DNA of 41,750 nucleotides from contig SVLC01000014.1 of assembly GCA_015068155.1 (NCBI GenBank), positions 1 through 41,750 on the forward strand, written 5' to 3'. Source of the DNA: Oscillospiraceae bacterium. Lineage in GTDB: Bacteria; Bacillota; Clostridia; Oscillospirales; Oscillospiraceae. Every line of letters starts with the position of its first letter. The stretch's first letter is position 1. Shown piece after piece: positions 30,173 to 37,756 of this stretch. Position numbers and translations under genes: made by a program. The notes under the pieces were generated by a model. It was not told where the DNA came from and searched no databases. It saw nothing but the letters and a program-made list of their open reading frames with translations.

Positions 30173-30202
30173 ATTATACCACAAAGATATGGATTTCTGC
30201 AA
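30173..30202 (-). promoter_or_regulatory. Promoter of the hflX operon
   Basis: Minus strand TTGCAG (30197-30202), 18-base spacer, TATAAT (30173-30178). It lies upstream of element C, so the element is transcribed as part of the hflX leader. The next genes down to ispH-rpsA have no other clear promoter. Confidence 0.65.
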
Positions 30203-30222
30203 CATTTTCCGTAAAAAAAGCG

Positions 30223-30255
30223 CAAAAAATCCGCACCACGATAGCCGTAGTGCGG
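30223..30255 (-). terminator. rpmE terminator
   Basis: A 10-base-pair stem (30231-30240 with 30246-30255, one G-U) with a five-base loop, followed on the minus strand by ATTTTTTG. Confidence 0.9.
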
Positions 30256-30265
30256 TTTCTTTGTC

Positions 30266-30466
30266 TTACTTCAGGCCAAAACGCTTGTTGAAGCGATCGA
30301 CACGTCCACCGGTGTCAACCAGCTTCTGCTTGCCGGTATAGAAAGGGTGGCACTTGGAGCAGATTTCAACACGAATCTCCTTCTTGGTGGAGCCGGTGGT
30401 GAAAGTGTTGCCACAGGCGCAACGGATCGTGGTCTGTTCGTACTTGGGATGGATACCTTCCTTCAT
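30266..30466 (-). CDS. rpmE: 50S ribosomal protein L31 (zinc-binding form)
   Basis: A 66-residue L31, a protein of the central protuberance of the large subunit. The four zinc-binding cysteines are C16, C18, C37 and C40, which makes it the zinc-containing C+ form. ATG 30466 has AGAGG with suitable spacing; GTG 30475 overlaps the SD. It has its own promoter and terminator. Confidence 0.97.
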   Translation of the reverse strand: MKEGIHPKYEQTTIRCACGNTFTTGSTKKEIRVEICSKCHPFYTGKQKLVDTGGRVDRFNKRFGLK

Positions 30467-30532
30467 TTTGTTCACCTCTTTCTTATTAGATAAAAGGGCA
30501 TAGTAACCCTAAGCAATTTCAATCGCTGGGAT

Positions 30533-30561
30533 ATAATAGCACATCTATTCTAAGAATGCAA
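30533..30561 (-). promoter_or_regulatory. rpmE promoter
   Basis: Minus strand TTGCAT (30556-30561), 17-base spacer, TATTAT (30533-30538) preceded by TGC. Confidence 0.72.
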
Positions 30562-30593
30562 GCATTATTTTTTATTTTTCGAAGATTTTTTTA

Positions 30594-31523
30594 TTATTCC
30601 TCTGCCTGCTTGGCAAGATGCACATCCAGGGGCTCATAGCGCAGGTCGGCCACCGCAAAAAAGTAGTTGCTGGTGTCGATACAGCCGAAAGAAACCAGCG
30701 GCAGCCAGCCGGTGTGGAAAATACCCCAGTTCTTGATCTGCACGCCCCGATATTCCTCCTCGTCCTCAAAGAAGAACAGTCTGCGGCCGCCCACCACATT
30801 GTGGCATTCTTCGGTAGCACGGATCTCGTAGAAATACTTGTCGTCCACTTCAAATTCCAAAGTATACTTCTGTTCATCCATGTAATCTGTATCCACATCT
30901 ACCTTGACGGGGTTGCCTTTTTCATCGTAAGTGTAAATGTAGTGGCCGTAGTTCTCGTTCTTGTCCCAATAGTGGCCTTCCATCAGCTTGTCGCCATCAT
31001 AGACGAAGGTCAGCTTTTTCTGCACTTCGCCCTCATCAGTGGCAACCTGTTCCACCAGCTGACCCGCTTCGTTGTAAGTAAATGCGTAGGCCCATCCGTC
31101 AGGCTCGCCGAAGCTGTAATCCTGTGTCCGAATCAGTCTGCCTGCTGCATCAAACTCATATTCATTGCTCTTGGAGAATTCTTCGTCTTTGATATGCTTA
31201 TAGGATTCTTCAACGATCTTACCGTTTTCCGTGGCAGTGGTGACGTACTTGTAGTCGCCCCATTTTTCGCCGCCATCGTAGAACTCACCGGCCACCAGAT
31301 TTCCGTTTTCATCGTAAATATACCTGGTATAGCGGCTGGAGCCCATATCGGATTCTCGAACCAGCACCCAAACAATGTCATCCTGCGGAGGTGCCGTGGT
31401 GGTTGGAACCGTTGGATTCTTGCTGCCACCCTCGTCAACGTTGCCGCCGTCGCTGCCACAGGCGGTGACGGACAGCAGCAGCATCATAGCCAGCAGCAGA
31501 CAAAAGAATTTTTTCATACCCAT
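30594..31523 (-). CDS. Lipoprotein with YD-type repeats (paralog 1)
   Basis: A predicted lipoprotein of about 309 residues: basic start, hydrophobic core and lipobox SVTAC near residue 22. A Gly/Thr/Pro linker leads to a domain with repeated Y-x-Y-[DN]-x-x-G-[NR]-L units (RYIYDENGNLVAG, YEFDAAGRLIRTQ, FTYNEAGQLVEQ, YTYDEKGNPVKV). Such YD/RHS-type beta repeats bind or package ligands; no toxin domain follows. It is a diverged copy of the next gene upstream (31530-32456). ATG 31523 has GGAAAG nine bases upstream; 31529 and 31517 are alternatives. The gap to the paralog is only a few bases, so they are one transcript. Confidence 0.8.
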   Translation of the reverse strand: MGMKKFFCLLLAMMLLLSVTACGSDGGNVDEGGSKNPTVPTTTAPPQDDIVWVLVRESDMGSSRYTRYIYDENGNLVAGEFYDGGEKWGDYKYVTTATENGKIVEESYKHIKDEEFSKSNEYEFDAAGRLIRTQDYSFGEPDGWAYAFTYNEAGQLVEQVATDEGEVQKKLTFVYDGDKLMEGHYWDKNENYGHYIYTYDEKGNPVKVDVDTDYMDEQKYTLEFEVDDKYFYEIRATEECHNVVGGRRLFFFEDEEEYRGVQIKNWGIFHTGWLPLVSFGCIDTSNYFFAVADLRYEPLDVHLAKQAEE

Positions 31524-31529
31524 AATCAT

Positions 31530-32456
31530 TTACTTTCCATCCTGTAAAGACAGATTCACTTCCAATGGCATGTAGCACAGCTTAATATACTGGGTGGTAA
31601 AGTCCGCGGTATCCATACAACCCATCATGACGGTAGGAAGCCAACCGTCCATAAAGATACCGGGACGGTAGAACTGAAGGATCCGCTCGTAGGGTTCGCC
31701 ATCCCGGTCTTCGATAGAGAACTTGATCAGCTTGCCGCCGCTGGCTTGATCAATTTGCCATCCGTATCTGTCCTCATCCCGCACCAGTTCCACGGTTTCC
31801 TGTCCGGGCTCGCCGGCGTAAACATTTTCGATTTCGATCTTCACCGGGAAGCCATCGGCATCATAGGTGTAGGTATAAATGCCCCAGTTATACTCGGACT
31901 TGTAGTAGTTGACCTGGTAGAGCTTGCCGTCCTGATAGGTGTAGGTCACCTTTTCCAGCTGTTCTTCCTCATTCATGCACAGCGCTTCGGTCACATTGCC
32001 ATCCGCATCATAGGCAAAGGTCCAGCAGCTATAATCAAACTTACCAATATACTCTACCCGGATCAGTTTACCCTCGGCATTGTATTCGTAGGAATATTGC
32101 TTGGAATACTCCGTGTCTTTCACATTCTTATAGGATTTCTCCACGATCTTGCCGCCATCTTCGGTGGGGGTGGTAACAAACTGATAGTCGCCCCATTTCT
32201 TGTTGTCACTGTAATATTCGCCGCCGATCAGGTTGCCCTCAGCGTCGTAATAATAGAGGGTATAGCGGTTGTCACCGTCGTATTCCTTGGTCAGCACCCA
32301 CACGGTATCATCCTCCGGGGGCACAGTGGTGGTGGGGGTGGTGGGGTCCTGATCGGGGTCCTTATCGCCGCCCTGGTCGGCACTCTCGCCGCAAGCTGCC
32401 ATGGAGCACACCAGCAGCAGCGCCAGCAGCAGGCACAGAAGTTTTTTCAGTTTCAT
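31530..32456 (-). CDS. Lipoprotein with YD-type repeats (paralog 2)
   Basis: A 308-residue lipoprotein with lipobox SMAAC near residue 21, a Thr/Pro-rich linker (PTTPTTTVPPEDDTVWVLTK) and the same repeats as its neighbour (YYYDAEGNLIGG, YEYNAEGKLIRV, FAYDADGNVTEA, YTYDADGFPVKI). Both proteins share DTVWVL/DIVWVL, WGDY and the C-terminal GWLP...GC-DT motif, so they arose by tandem duplication. ATG 32456 has GGAGG seven bases upstream. It overlaps the stop codon of the acetyltransferase (ATGA), so translation of the two is coupled. Confidence 0.82.
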   Translation of the reverse strand: MKLKKLLCLLLALLLVCSMAACGESADQGGDKDPDQDPTTPTTTVPPEDDTVWVLTKEYDGDNRYTLYYYDAEGNLIGGEYYSDNKKWGDYQFVTTPTEDGGKIVEKSYKNVKDTEYSKQYSYEYNAEGKLIRVEYIGKFDYSCWTFAYDADGNVTEALCMNEEEQLEKVTYTYQDGKLYQVNYYKSEYNWGIYTYTYDADGFPVKIEIENVYAGEPGQETVELVRDEDRYGWQIDQASGGKLIKFSIEDRDGEPYERILQFYRPGIFMDGWLPTVMMGCMDTADFTTQYIKLCYMPLEVNLSLQDGK

Positions 32457-33076
32457 ATGTATTCCTCCCAAATGGTTTCGTCGATCTTTCGATTCTTGTA
32501 ATAGTACTGTTTGTCATGCTCCCCTACCTGGCGCAGCACCCGGCAAGGGTTGCCAACCGCCACCACATTGGAGGGAATATCCTTGGTGACGATGCTGCCG
32601 GCGCCGATGACCACATTGTCGCCAATGGTGACGCCGGGCATGACGATGACCCCCGCCCCTAGCCAGCAATTGCAGCCGATACGCACCGGCATATTAAACT
32701 GCAGGCCCTTGCTTCTAAGGGTGGGGTCGATGGGATGGCCGGCTGTGGCGATGGTCACATGGGGGCCGAACATGGTCCGGTCGCCCACATAAATGTGGGT
32801 GTCGTCCACCAATGTCAGGCCGTAATTCGCATAGATATTGCTGCCGAAATGTACATGGTGGCCGCCCATATTGGCATAAAAAGGGGTCTCCACATAGCAG
32901 CCCTCCCCTATCTCAGCAAACATTTCCTTCAGCATCTCGGCGCGCAGATCCTGCCGGACATGGGGAATGCTGTTATACGCCATCACCTTGTCCTGCCAGA
33001 GCGCCTGCCGGCCCATGATTTCCGGATCATTGGGAAAATATATTTCCCCCGTGTGGAGTTTGTCCTTTTCAGCCAT
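32453..33076 (-). CDS. Maltose/galactoside O-acetyltransferase family protein
   Basis: A 207-residue left-handed beta-helix acetyltransferase of the LacA/Maa (NodL) group. After an N-terminal maltose-acetyltransferase domain (about 8-60), the hexapeptide repeats begin near residue 70. The catalytic His lies in TAGHPIDP, and GAGVIVMPGVTIGDNVVIGAGSIV shows the repeats (two consecutive parts). Such enzymes acetylate sugars from acetyl-CoA. It follows pepS by 68 bases with a hairpin between, and ATGA-overlaps the lipoprotein gene. ATG 33076 has GGAGG seven bases upstream. Confidence 0.93.
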   Translation of the reverse strand: MAEKDKLHTGEIYFPNDPEIMGRQALWQDKVMAYNSIPHVRQDLRAEMLKEMFAEIGEGCYVETPFYANMGGHHVHFGSNIYANYGLTLVDDTHIYVGDRTMFGPHVTIATAGHPIDPTLRSKGLQFNMPVRIGCNCWLGAGVIVMPGVTIGDNVVIGAGSIVTKDIPSNVVAVGNPCRVLRQVGEHDKQYYYKNRKIDETIWEEYI

Positions 33077-33094
33077 GATACATCCTCCAAAATC

Positions 33095-33128
33095 AAGGAG
33101 GAGCGGACGCAAGCATTCGCCCCTCCTT
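33095..33128 (-). terminator. Hairpin between the aminopeptidase and acetyltransferase genes
   Basis: An 11-base-pair stem (33095-33105 with 33118-33128, one G-U) and 12-base loop, followed on the minus strand by GATTTTGG. The short T-run implies partial termination, leaving some readthrough into the acetyltransferase and lipoprotein genes, which show no other promoter. Confidence 0.6.
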
Positions 33129-33144
33129 TTGAGCTTTGAATTGC

Positions 33145-34368
33145 TTAGAATGCCCAGTTGCCGTTGCGGAAGATGGGAACCACCTTGCCGTCGGCGCAGA
33201 TGGCGTCGATGTTCATGCTGTCGCAGCCGATCATAAAGTCTTCATGGATCATGGACTCATTGATGCCCAACTGACGGCACTCCTCCAGGGTCTTGTTGTG
33301 GCAATCCCGGATGGTGTCGGTGAAGCCGCGGCCGATGGCCAGGTGGCAAACGGCATTCTCATCGAACAGGGTATTGTAGAACAGCAGATCGGTGACGTTG
33401 ATGGGGCTGGTCTGGGGCACCAGCGCGCATTCACCCAGATAACGGGCGCCTTCGTCCATGTTCAGCAGGGTCTCCAGCAGCTCAGCGCCCACTTCCGCGC
33501 CGGACTCCACCACCTTGCCGCCTTCAAAACGCATGAAGAACTTGTCGATGATCTGACCTTGGTAGCACAGAGGCTTGGTGGAGTAGACGATGCCCTCTGC
33601 CTCGCCCTTCTTGGGAGAGATGAAGCACTCCTCGGTGGGAATATTGGGATTGAAAACGATATTCTGACGGGAGGTCTCGCTGCCGCCGCAGAACATAGCT
33701 TCACCGATCATGCCCACGGTCAGCTCGGTGCCGTTGTCAGCGGTGTAGTGCAGCTTTTCAATGCCCAGGTTGTTCAGATATTCACAGCGGGCCTTCAGAT
33801 CCGCATTGTGAGCCTTCCAGGCAGCCACCGGATCCTCGTTGACACGGGAGGTAGCCAGGATGGCTTCCCACATTTTTTCCATGGCCACGCTGGTACGCAG
33901 GCCGGGGAACACCTTCTTTGCCCAGGCCTTGCCGGGAACCGCGGCAATCACCCACTGCTGCTCGCCATCCAGCCGGTCGGAATATTCCTTGACGATGGGG
34001 AAACGCAGCTTGCGGGCCTTGGCCAGCTTGGCCATGTTCATACCCTTCAGACCATCGGGATCATCGGAGATAATGTGGATCTTGCAGGGCTTGGTTTCGC
34101 AATAATGCTCCAGACGGGCCTTCTGCCACTGCTTCACCTCGCCCAGGGTCTTGACAGACTGGTAACGGGTGTGGATTTTCTCCAGAGGCTGATACATCCA
34201 CTGGACGGTGACCTCACGAGCTTTGCACTTGTAGCACTCTTCGGCTACCATTTGGACAAATTCAGGCTGGTCCAGGCCGGCATAGATCAGGACCTCCTGG
34301 CCCTTCTGAACATTGGCGCCCACCTGGGCGATGAGTTTGGCGTATTCGCGTAAAACGGTCTTTTTCAT
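33145..34368 (-). CDS. M29 family aminopeptidase
   Basis: A 407-residue M29 (AmpS/PepS/AmpT) metalloaminopeptidase that removes N-terminal residues from peptides in the cytoplasm. Metal-binding residues fall in the expected places: TEECF (E246/E247), GECALVP (E313) and CHLAIGRG (H342), with a further His in MIHEDFMIG. The N-terminal half is the Rossmann-like M29 domain. Length is normal. SD AAAGGAG lies upstream of the ATG, and a 17-spaced promoter at 34405-34433 drives it. It is divergent from the unknown gene at 34514. Confidence 0.93.
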   Translation of the reverse strand: MKKTVLREYAKLIAQVGANVQKGQEVLIYAGLDQPEFVQMVAEECYKCKAREVTVQWMYQPLEKIHTRYQSVKTLGEVKQWQKARLEHYCETKPCKIHIISDDPDGLKGMNMAKLAKARKLRFPIVKEYSDRLDGEQQWVIAAVPGKAWAKKVFPGLRTSVAMEKMWEAILATSRVNEDPVAAWKAHNADLKARCEYLNNLGIEKLHYTADNGTELTVGMIGEAMFCGGSETSRQNIVFNPNIPTEECFISPKKGEAEGIVYSTKPLCYQGQIIDKFFMRFEGGKVVESGAEVGAELLETLLNMDEGARYLGECALVPQTSPINVTDLLFYNTLFDENAVCHLAIGRGFTDTIRDCHNKTLEECRQLGINESMIHEDFMIGCDSMNIDAICADGKVVPIFRNGNWAF

Positions 34369-34404
34369 AGGATTGATCTCCTTTTGTTATAATTTTCCTC
34401 AAAC

Positions 34405-34433
34405 ATTTTAGCAGAAAGTTTTCCGTTCGTCAA
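34405..34433 (-). promoter_or_regulatory. Promoter of the M29 aminopeptidase gene
   Basis: Minus strand TTGACG (34428-34433), 17-base spacer, TAAAAT (34405-34410) preceded by TGC. Confidence 0.7.
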
Positions 34434-34452
34434 TCCACCAGCAGGCGAAAGG

Positions 34453-34481
34453 TTGCAATCTTTTCTGTTTTCCTGTATAAT
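34453..34481 (+). promoter_or_regulatory. Promoter of the 34514 gene and methyltransferase
   Basis: TTGCAA (34453-34458), 17-base spacer, TATAAT (34476-34481). Confidence 0.75.
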
Positions 34482-34513
34482 ACCAGCAAAACAGGAAGAA
34501 ACAGAGGGTGTAT

Positions 34514-35350
34514 ATGGACAAGCAGCGATTGCTGCGGCTGCTTTGCGCCGCATTGGTCCCGGTTATGCTGTTGACGCTGATCCCGGCGCTGTACCAGCGA
34601 ACACGGCCTTTTTTAATATCCCTCTTGCCCCGAACTTCCCCCACCGCCAATCCGCCTGCGTCCACCAGCGGTTTCCCGACTTCCTCATCCATCTGCCCCA
34701 CTGACAGCAACACCCCTTCCCTGCCCACGCCGGTCAAACTACCCACCGGCGTTTTTCGCAACGAACAGGGCGCGCCGGTATTTTGGGCCAACGCCACAGA
34801 ACTGATCACCTGCTACAATCGGCAATGGGGCAGCGACTACCTGCGGGATTTGGATACCTGGCGGACCTATCCGGATGCTGCCAGCCCCTGTATGCTGACC
34901 GCCGCCACCCGCTATAGCTTTCTGGCTGACGAAGCCATTCACTATTGGCCGGCGATTGATGTGTACTGTTTCCCGTCAGACAGCCACCTTATCGAAATTT
35001 CCCTCTCACTTTCCGAACATGACTGGAACCAGCAGATCGAGGACATTTTCCTGGAACAAACTGTCTGTATGCTGCAGATCTTTTATGACGATCTCTCCCA
35101 GGATGCTGTGACCGCCCTCTACCACCGGCTGCGGCAAGACACGCTGGAAAACGAATACATTACTCACAGCGCCACGCCAAAACCCATGACCGTGTATCTG
35201 CAAAACGGCATCGGCTGCTGGGGGTATACCTACAGCGGCATGATCCGCATCAACATCATCCCGGTAGACGACGCTTGCCAAACAGCGCTAACTGCCGGCG
35301 GCGCAGACATCGTCCATGTAAACGAGGTAATCTATGCTGACAAAACATGA
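34514..35350 (+). CDS. Membrane-anchored protein of unknown function
   Basis: A 278-residue protein. One N-terminal membrane helix or uncleaved signal (about residues 8-28) is followed by a Ser/Thr/Pro-rich linker (about 40-75) and a globular domain of about 190 residues placed outside the cell. That domain has FWANATELITCYNRQWG, ATRYSFLADEAIHYW and VYCFPSDSHLIEI, which I cannot assign. ATG 34514 has GAGGG five bases upstream; GTG 34508 overlaps that SD. Its end overlaps the methyltransferase start by 17 bases, so the two are cotranscribed although no functional link is obvious. Confidence 0.7.
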   Translation: MDKQRLLRLLCAALVPVMLLTLIPALYQRTRPFLISLLPRTSPTANPPASTSGFPTSSSICPTDSNTPSLPTPVKLPTGVFRNEQGAPVFWANATELITCYNRQWGSDYLRDLDTWRTYPDAASPCMLTAATRYSFLADEAIHYWPAIDVYCFPSDSHLIEISLSLSEHDWNQQIEDIFLEQTVCMLQIFYDDLSQDAVTALYHRLRQDTLENEYITHSATPKPMTVYLQNGIGCWGYTYSGMIRINIIPVDDACQTALTAGGADIVHVNEVIYADKT

Positions 35351-36221
35351 ATTTTCCCAGCGAATCGGCAATTGTATGCTGATGGACGGCGCTACCGGCT
35401 CCAATCTGCGGGCCAAGGGTATGCCCCGGTTGTGCAATACGGAGCTATGGGTACTGGAGCATCCCGAAATACTGCAAACGCTCCAGCGTCAATATGCCCG
35501 GGCCGGTTCTCAGATCCTATACGCCCCCACCTTCCAGGCACAGCCGATTGTCCTGGAAAGGGCGGGCCTGGCAGAACAAACGGAAAAGCTCAATGCCCGG
35601 TTGGTCGCGCTGACCCGTCATGCCGTGCCGGAGTGTTTGGTAGCCGGAGATCTCACCACCCTAGCCGCCTTCTGTGACAGTTGGGATCCAAAAAACTTTG
35701 ATCTGCTGGTGGCAAATTATCGCCGGCAGATCCGTGGTCTGATAGACGGAGGCGCAGATGTTCTGGGTGCTGAAACCCTGCTGTATCCCCAGGAGGCGGA
35801 AGCCATCCTGACCGCTGCTGAGCTGGAAGGCGCCGGCGCCGTGTTCTACACCTTCACGATGCAGGCTGACGGCCTGCTTTTCTCCGGCATGGATGCAGGC
35901 CCTGTTCTGCAGGAACTGGAGCGCAATGGCGCGGCAGCATTGGGCTTTAACTGCGTAGCTGCCGATGATATGACTGCCGGATTGGTGGCCAAGCTGCGGC
36001 GGTATGTTTCCGTTCCCCTGATCTGCAAACCAAACGCAGGTATGCCGGTGATTACCGAAGACAGCATTGCTCATTACAATATGGATCCGGCAGTCTTTGC
36101 CCGGGTAGTGACAGATTGCGCCCAGATGGGCGCCAAACTGCTGGGTGGCTGCTGCGGCACCACGCCGAAACACATCGCCGCCTTGAAAGAACAGCAAGAA
36201 AAGTATTGCCAATCCTTGTGA
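35334..36221 (+). CDS. Homocysteine S-methyltransferase family protein
   Basis: A 295-residue zinc methyltransferase barrel, as in the N-terminal domain of MetH and in BHMT/MmuM. The substrate loop MDGATGSNLRAKG lies at 17-29. Zinc-binding cysteines are C207 (GFNC) and C273/C274 (GGCCGT). A member of this length could methylate homocysteine from S-methylmethionine or act as the first half of a split cobalamin-dependent methionine synthase. No corrinoid domain gene is next to it. It overlaps the preceding gene by 17 bases. Confidence 0.9.
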   Translation: MLTKHEFSQRIGNCMLMDGATGSNLRAKGMPRLCNTELWVLEHPEILQTLQRQYARAGSQILYAPTFQAQPIVLERAGLAEQTEKLNARLVALTRHAVPECLVAGDLTTLAAFCDSWDPKNFDLLVANYRRQIRGLIDGGADVLGAETLLYPQEAEAILTAAELEGAGAVFYTFTMQADGLLFSGMDAGPVLQELERNGAAALGFNCVAADDMTAGLVAKLRRYVSVPLICKPNAGMPVITEDSIAHYNMDPAVFARVVTDCAQMGAKLLGGCCGTTPKHIAALKEQQEKYCQSL

Positions 36222-36234
36222 AATATGGTATAAT
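36206..36234 (+). promoter_or_regulatory. Promoter of the 36265 lipoprotein gene
   Basis: TTGCCA (36206-36211, inside the end of the methyltransferase gene), 17-base spacer, TATAAT (36229-36234). Confidence 0.75.
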
Positions 36235-36264
36235 GTTTGGAAATACGCGAAAGGATGTGCGCCT

Positions 36265-37638
36265 TTGAAGAAATTACTTTTGGCACTTCTGTGCCTGTCC
36301 ATAGTTCTGCTTTGCGGCTGTCAAACAGTCAACATTTTCGCCCCCACAGGCAGCGACGAAGACTACGCCAACTTTAACGTCTTCCTTTGGAACTGCCAGC
36401 AGGGCTTGGAGGGTGCCGTTACCCTCTCCCAGGCCCGGGATGACGGTTCCAGCCGGCAAATCACCATCACCTTCGACGGCGTAGTCTACACCGTTGCTGA
36501 CGCCGACGGCCAACGCAGCTACAATTATCTGATCAGCGATACCCATTTGGAAGCCGTGGATGACGGCTATCGCTACGGCAACTACTTTTTCCTCACCGAC
36601 GATCCCAACATGACCTTCTCCCGTTATCAGCAGGCCATGTCCTCCCCTTTGCAGGAGCATATGCAGTTGATCCTGCCCACGGAGCTGATCCTCGGCAAGA
36701 CCAGCCAGGCAACATCCGCCGCCCACTATGGCACAGTACCGGAATATGTGGCTGATCTTTTCCGCCCCTTGATGCAGGGACAGCCCGTTTACTTCGGCAG
36801 GCAAACATTTTTCCTGGTGGAAGCCGGCGGTAAGCTCACCCAATACGATTACAAGGGCCAGACCTTGATTACCATGTCCATTCCCGAAGCCACCGTGATC
36901 CGGGCCGTCAGTGAAAACGACGACGGCAGTGTTTGCGTAGCCCTGGACGATCCTGACCGGGATAACCACTTGAATGTGCTGTGCTTTAATGCCCAGGGCA
37001 AGCTGCGCTGGCAGTATAATTTCCCCCTGCAGCGGAATGTGCGCCTGCAGCAATTGGTACAGGTAGACGGCGTGACCTTCGGTTTCGGCACCATCACCAC
37101 GGAAACCTCTCAGGACCTTTACGCAGTGAAGTTCTCCGCCGAAGGAATGTTCCTGAAGGACGTAGTCTTTGGCGGCAGCGGCGCAGAGGACTTTATTTAC
37201 GCTGACCTGGTGGGCAACACTTTCATTCTCAGCGGCAACACCCACAGCGCCGACGGGCAGATGCCTTTCTCCGAGGACGGTGAAGCTGCCGGTTTTTCCA
37301 TCAAGCTGAACCAGGATCTGTCCCTTTCCGATGCCATCCCGGCTGCGGCCAAGGATCCTTCGCAGACCGTCTGCGGCTTCTATGGCAGCCGTACCATTTT
37401 CCGGGACGCCGCCATGGTGCAGCCCGGCGCTACGGATCAACTGTCCGAGGATGCCCAATTGGTGGGTATTTTTACCACCGGCAGCGGCTATGCTGTGCTG
37501 CGGCAGCTTACGCTGGAGCCCTATTGCTTCAGCGACCCCAACCTGCCCGCCCTTTCCTACTGTCAGTTTATCGCCACCGGCTATAACGCCCAGGGCGAAC
37601 CGATTTGGCAGTTCAGCAGTGAGCCATATCTTGCATAA
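36265..37638 (+). CDS. Lipoprotein with a probable beta-propeller domain
   Basis: A 457-residue lipoprotein: KK start, hydrophobic core, lipobox LLCGC (Cys near residue 19). The N-terminal domain (about 30-170) is of no family I know. From about residue 175 on, strands repeat with phrases such as LTQYDYKGQTLITMSIPE, VLCFNAQGKLRWQYNF, YAVKFSAEGMFLKDVVFGGS and FIATGYNAQGEPIWQF. These resemble PQQ/quinoprotein-type propeller blades. The start is TTG (36265) with AAAGGATG upstream, fixed by the signal peptide. It is monocistronic: promoter before, GC-rich hairpin after. Confidence 0.8.
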   Translation: MKKLLLALLCLSIVLLCGCQTVNIFAPTGSDEDYANFNVFLWNCQQGLEGAVTLSQARDDGSSRQITITFDGVVYTVADADGQRSYNYLISDTHLEAVDDGYRYGNYFFLTDDPNMTFSRYQQAMSSPLQEHMQLILPTELILGKTSQATSAAHYGTVPEYVADLFRPLMQGQPVYFGRQTFFLVEAGGKLTQYDYKGQTLITMSIPEATVIRAVSENDDGSVCVALDDPDRDNHLNVLCFNAQGKLRWQYNFPLQRNVRLQQLVQVDGVTFGFGTITTETSQDLYAVKFSAEGMFLKDVVFGGSGAEDFIYADLVGNTFILSGNTHSADGQMPFSEDGEAAGFSIKLNQDLSLSDAIPAAAKDPSQTVCGFYGSRTIFRDAAMVQPGATDQLSEDAQLVGIFTTGSGYAVLRQLTLEPYCFSDPNLPALSYCQFIATGYNAQGEPIWQFSSEPYLA

Positions 37639-37642
37639 CCGT

Positions 37643-37668
37643 CGCGGCGCCGGACTCCCGGCGCCGCG
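37643..37668 (+). terminator. GC-rich hairpin after the lipoprotein gene
   Basis: A perfect 11-base-pair stem (37643-37653 with 37658-37668) with loop ACTC, followed only by TTTCG. Stable, but with a poor T-run. Confidence 0.6.
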
Positions 37669-37724
37669 TTTCGCTGCTTATTGCAAAGGTTTTTCCGCAA
37701 TAATTGTCGAAAAATAAATTTTTC

Positions 37725-37753
37725 TTGCCAAATATGCGGAAATATGGTAAAAT
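37725..37753 (+). promoter_or_regulatory. Promoter of the E2-like gene, implying a leaderless start
   Basis: TTGCCA (37725-37730), 17-base spacer, TAAAAT (37748-37753). The first ATG starts three bases after the -10 and the second at 37763, so a normal start of transcription (about 37759-37761) leaves almost no leader. No SD is visible. Confidence 0.5.
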
Positions 37754-37756
37754 AAC

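Noticed and set aside
34508-34513. GTG start for the unknown protein at 34514
   Set aside because: The GTG lies within the GAGGGTG that serves as SD for the ATG at 34514.
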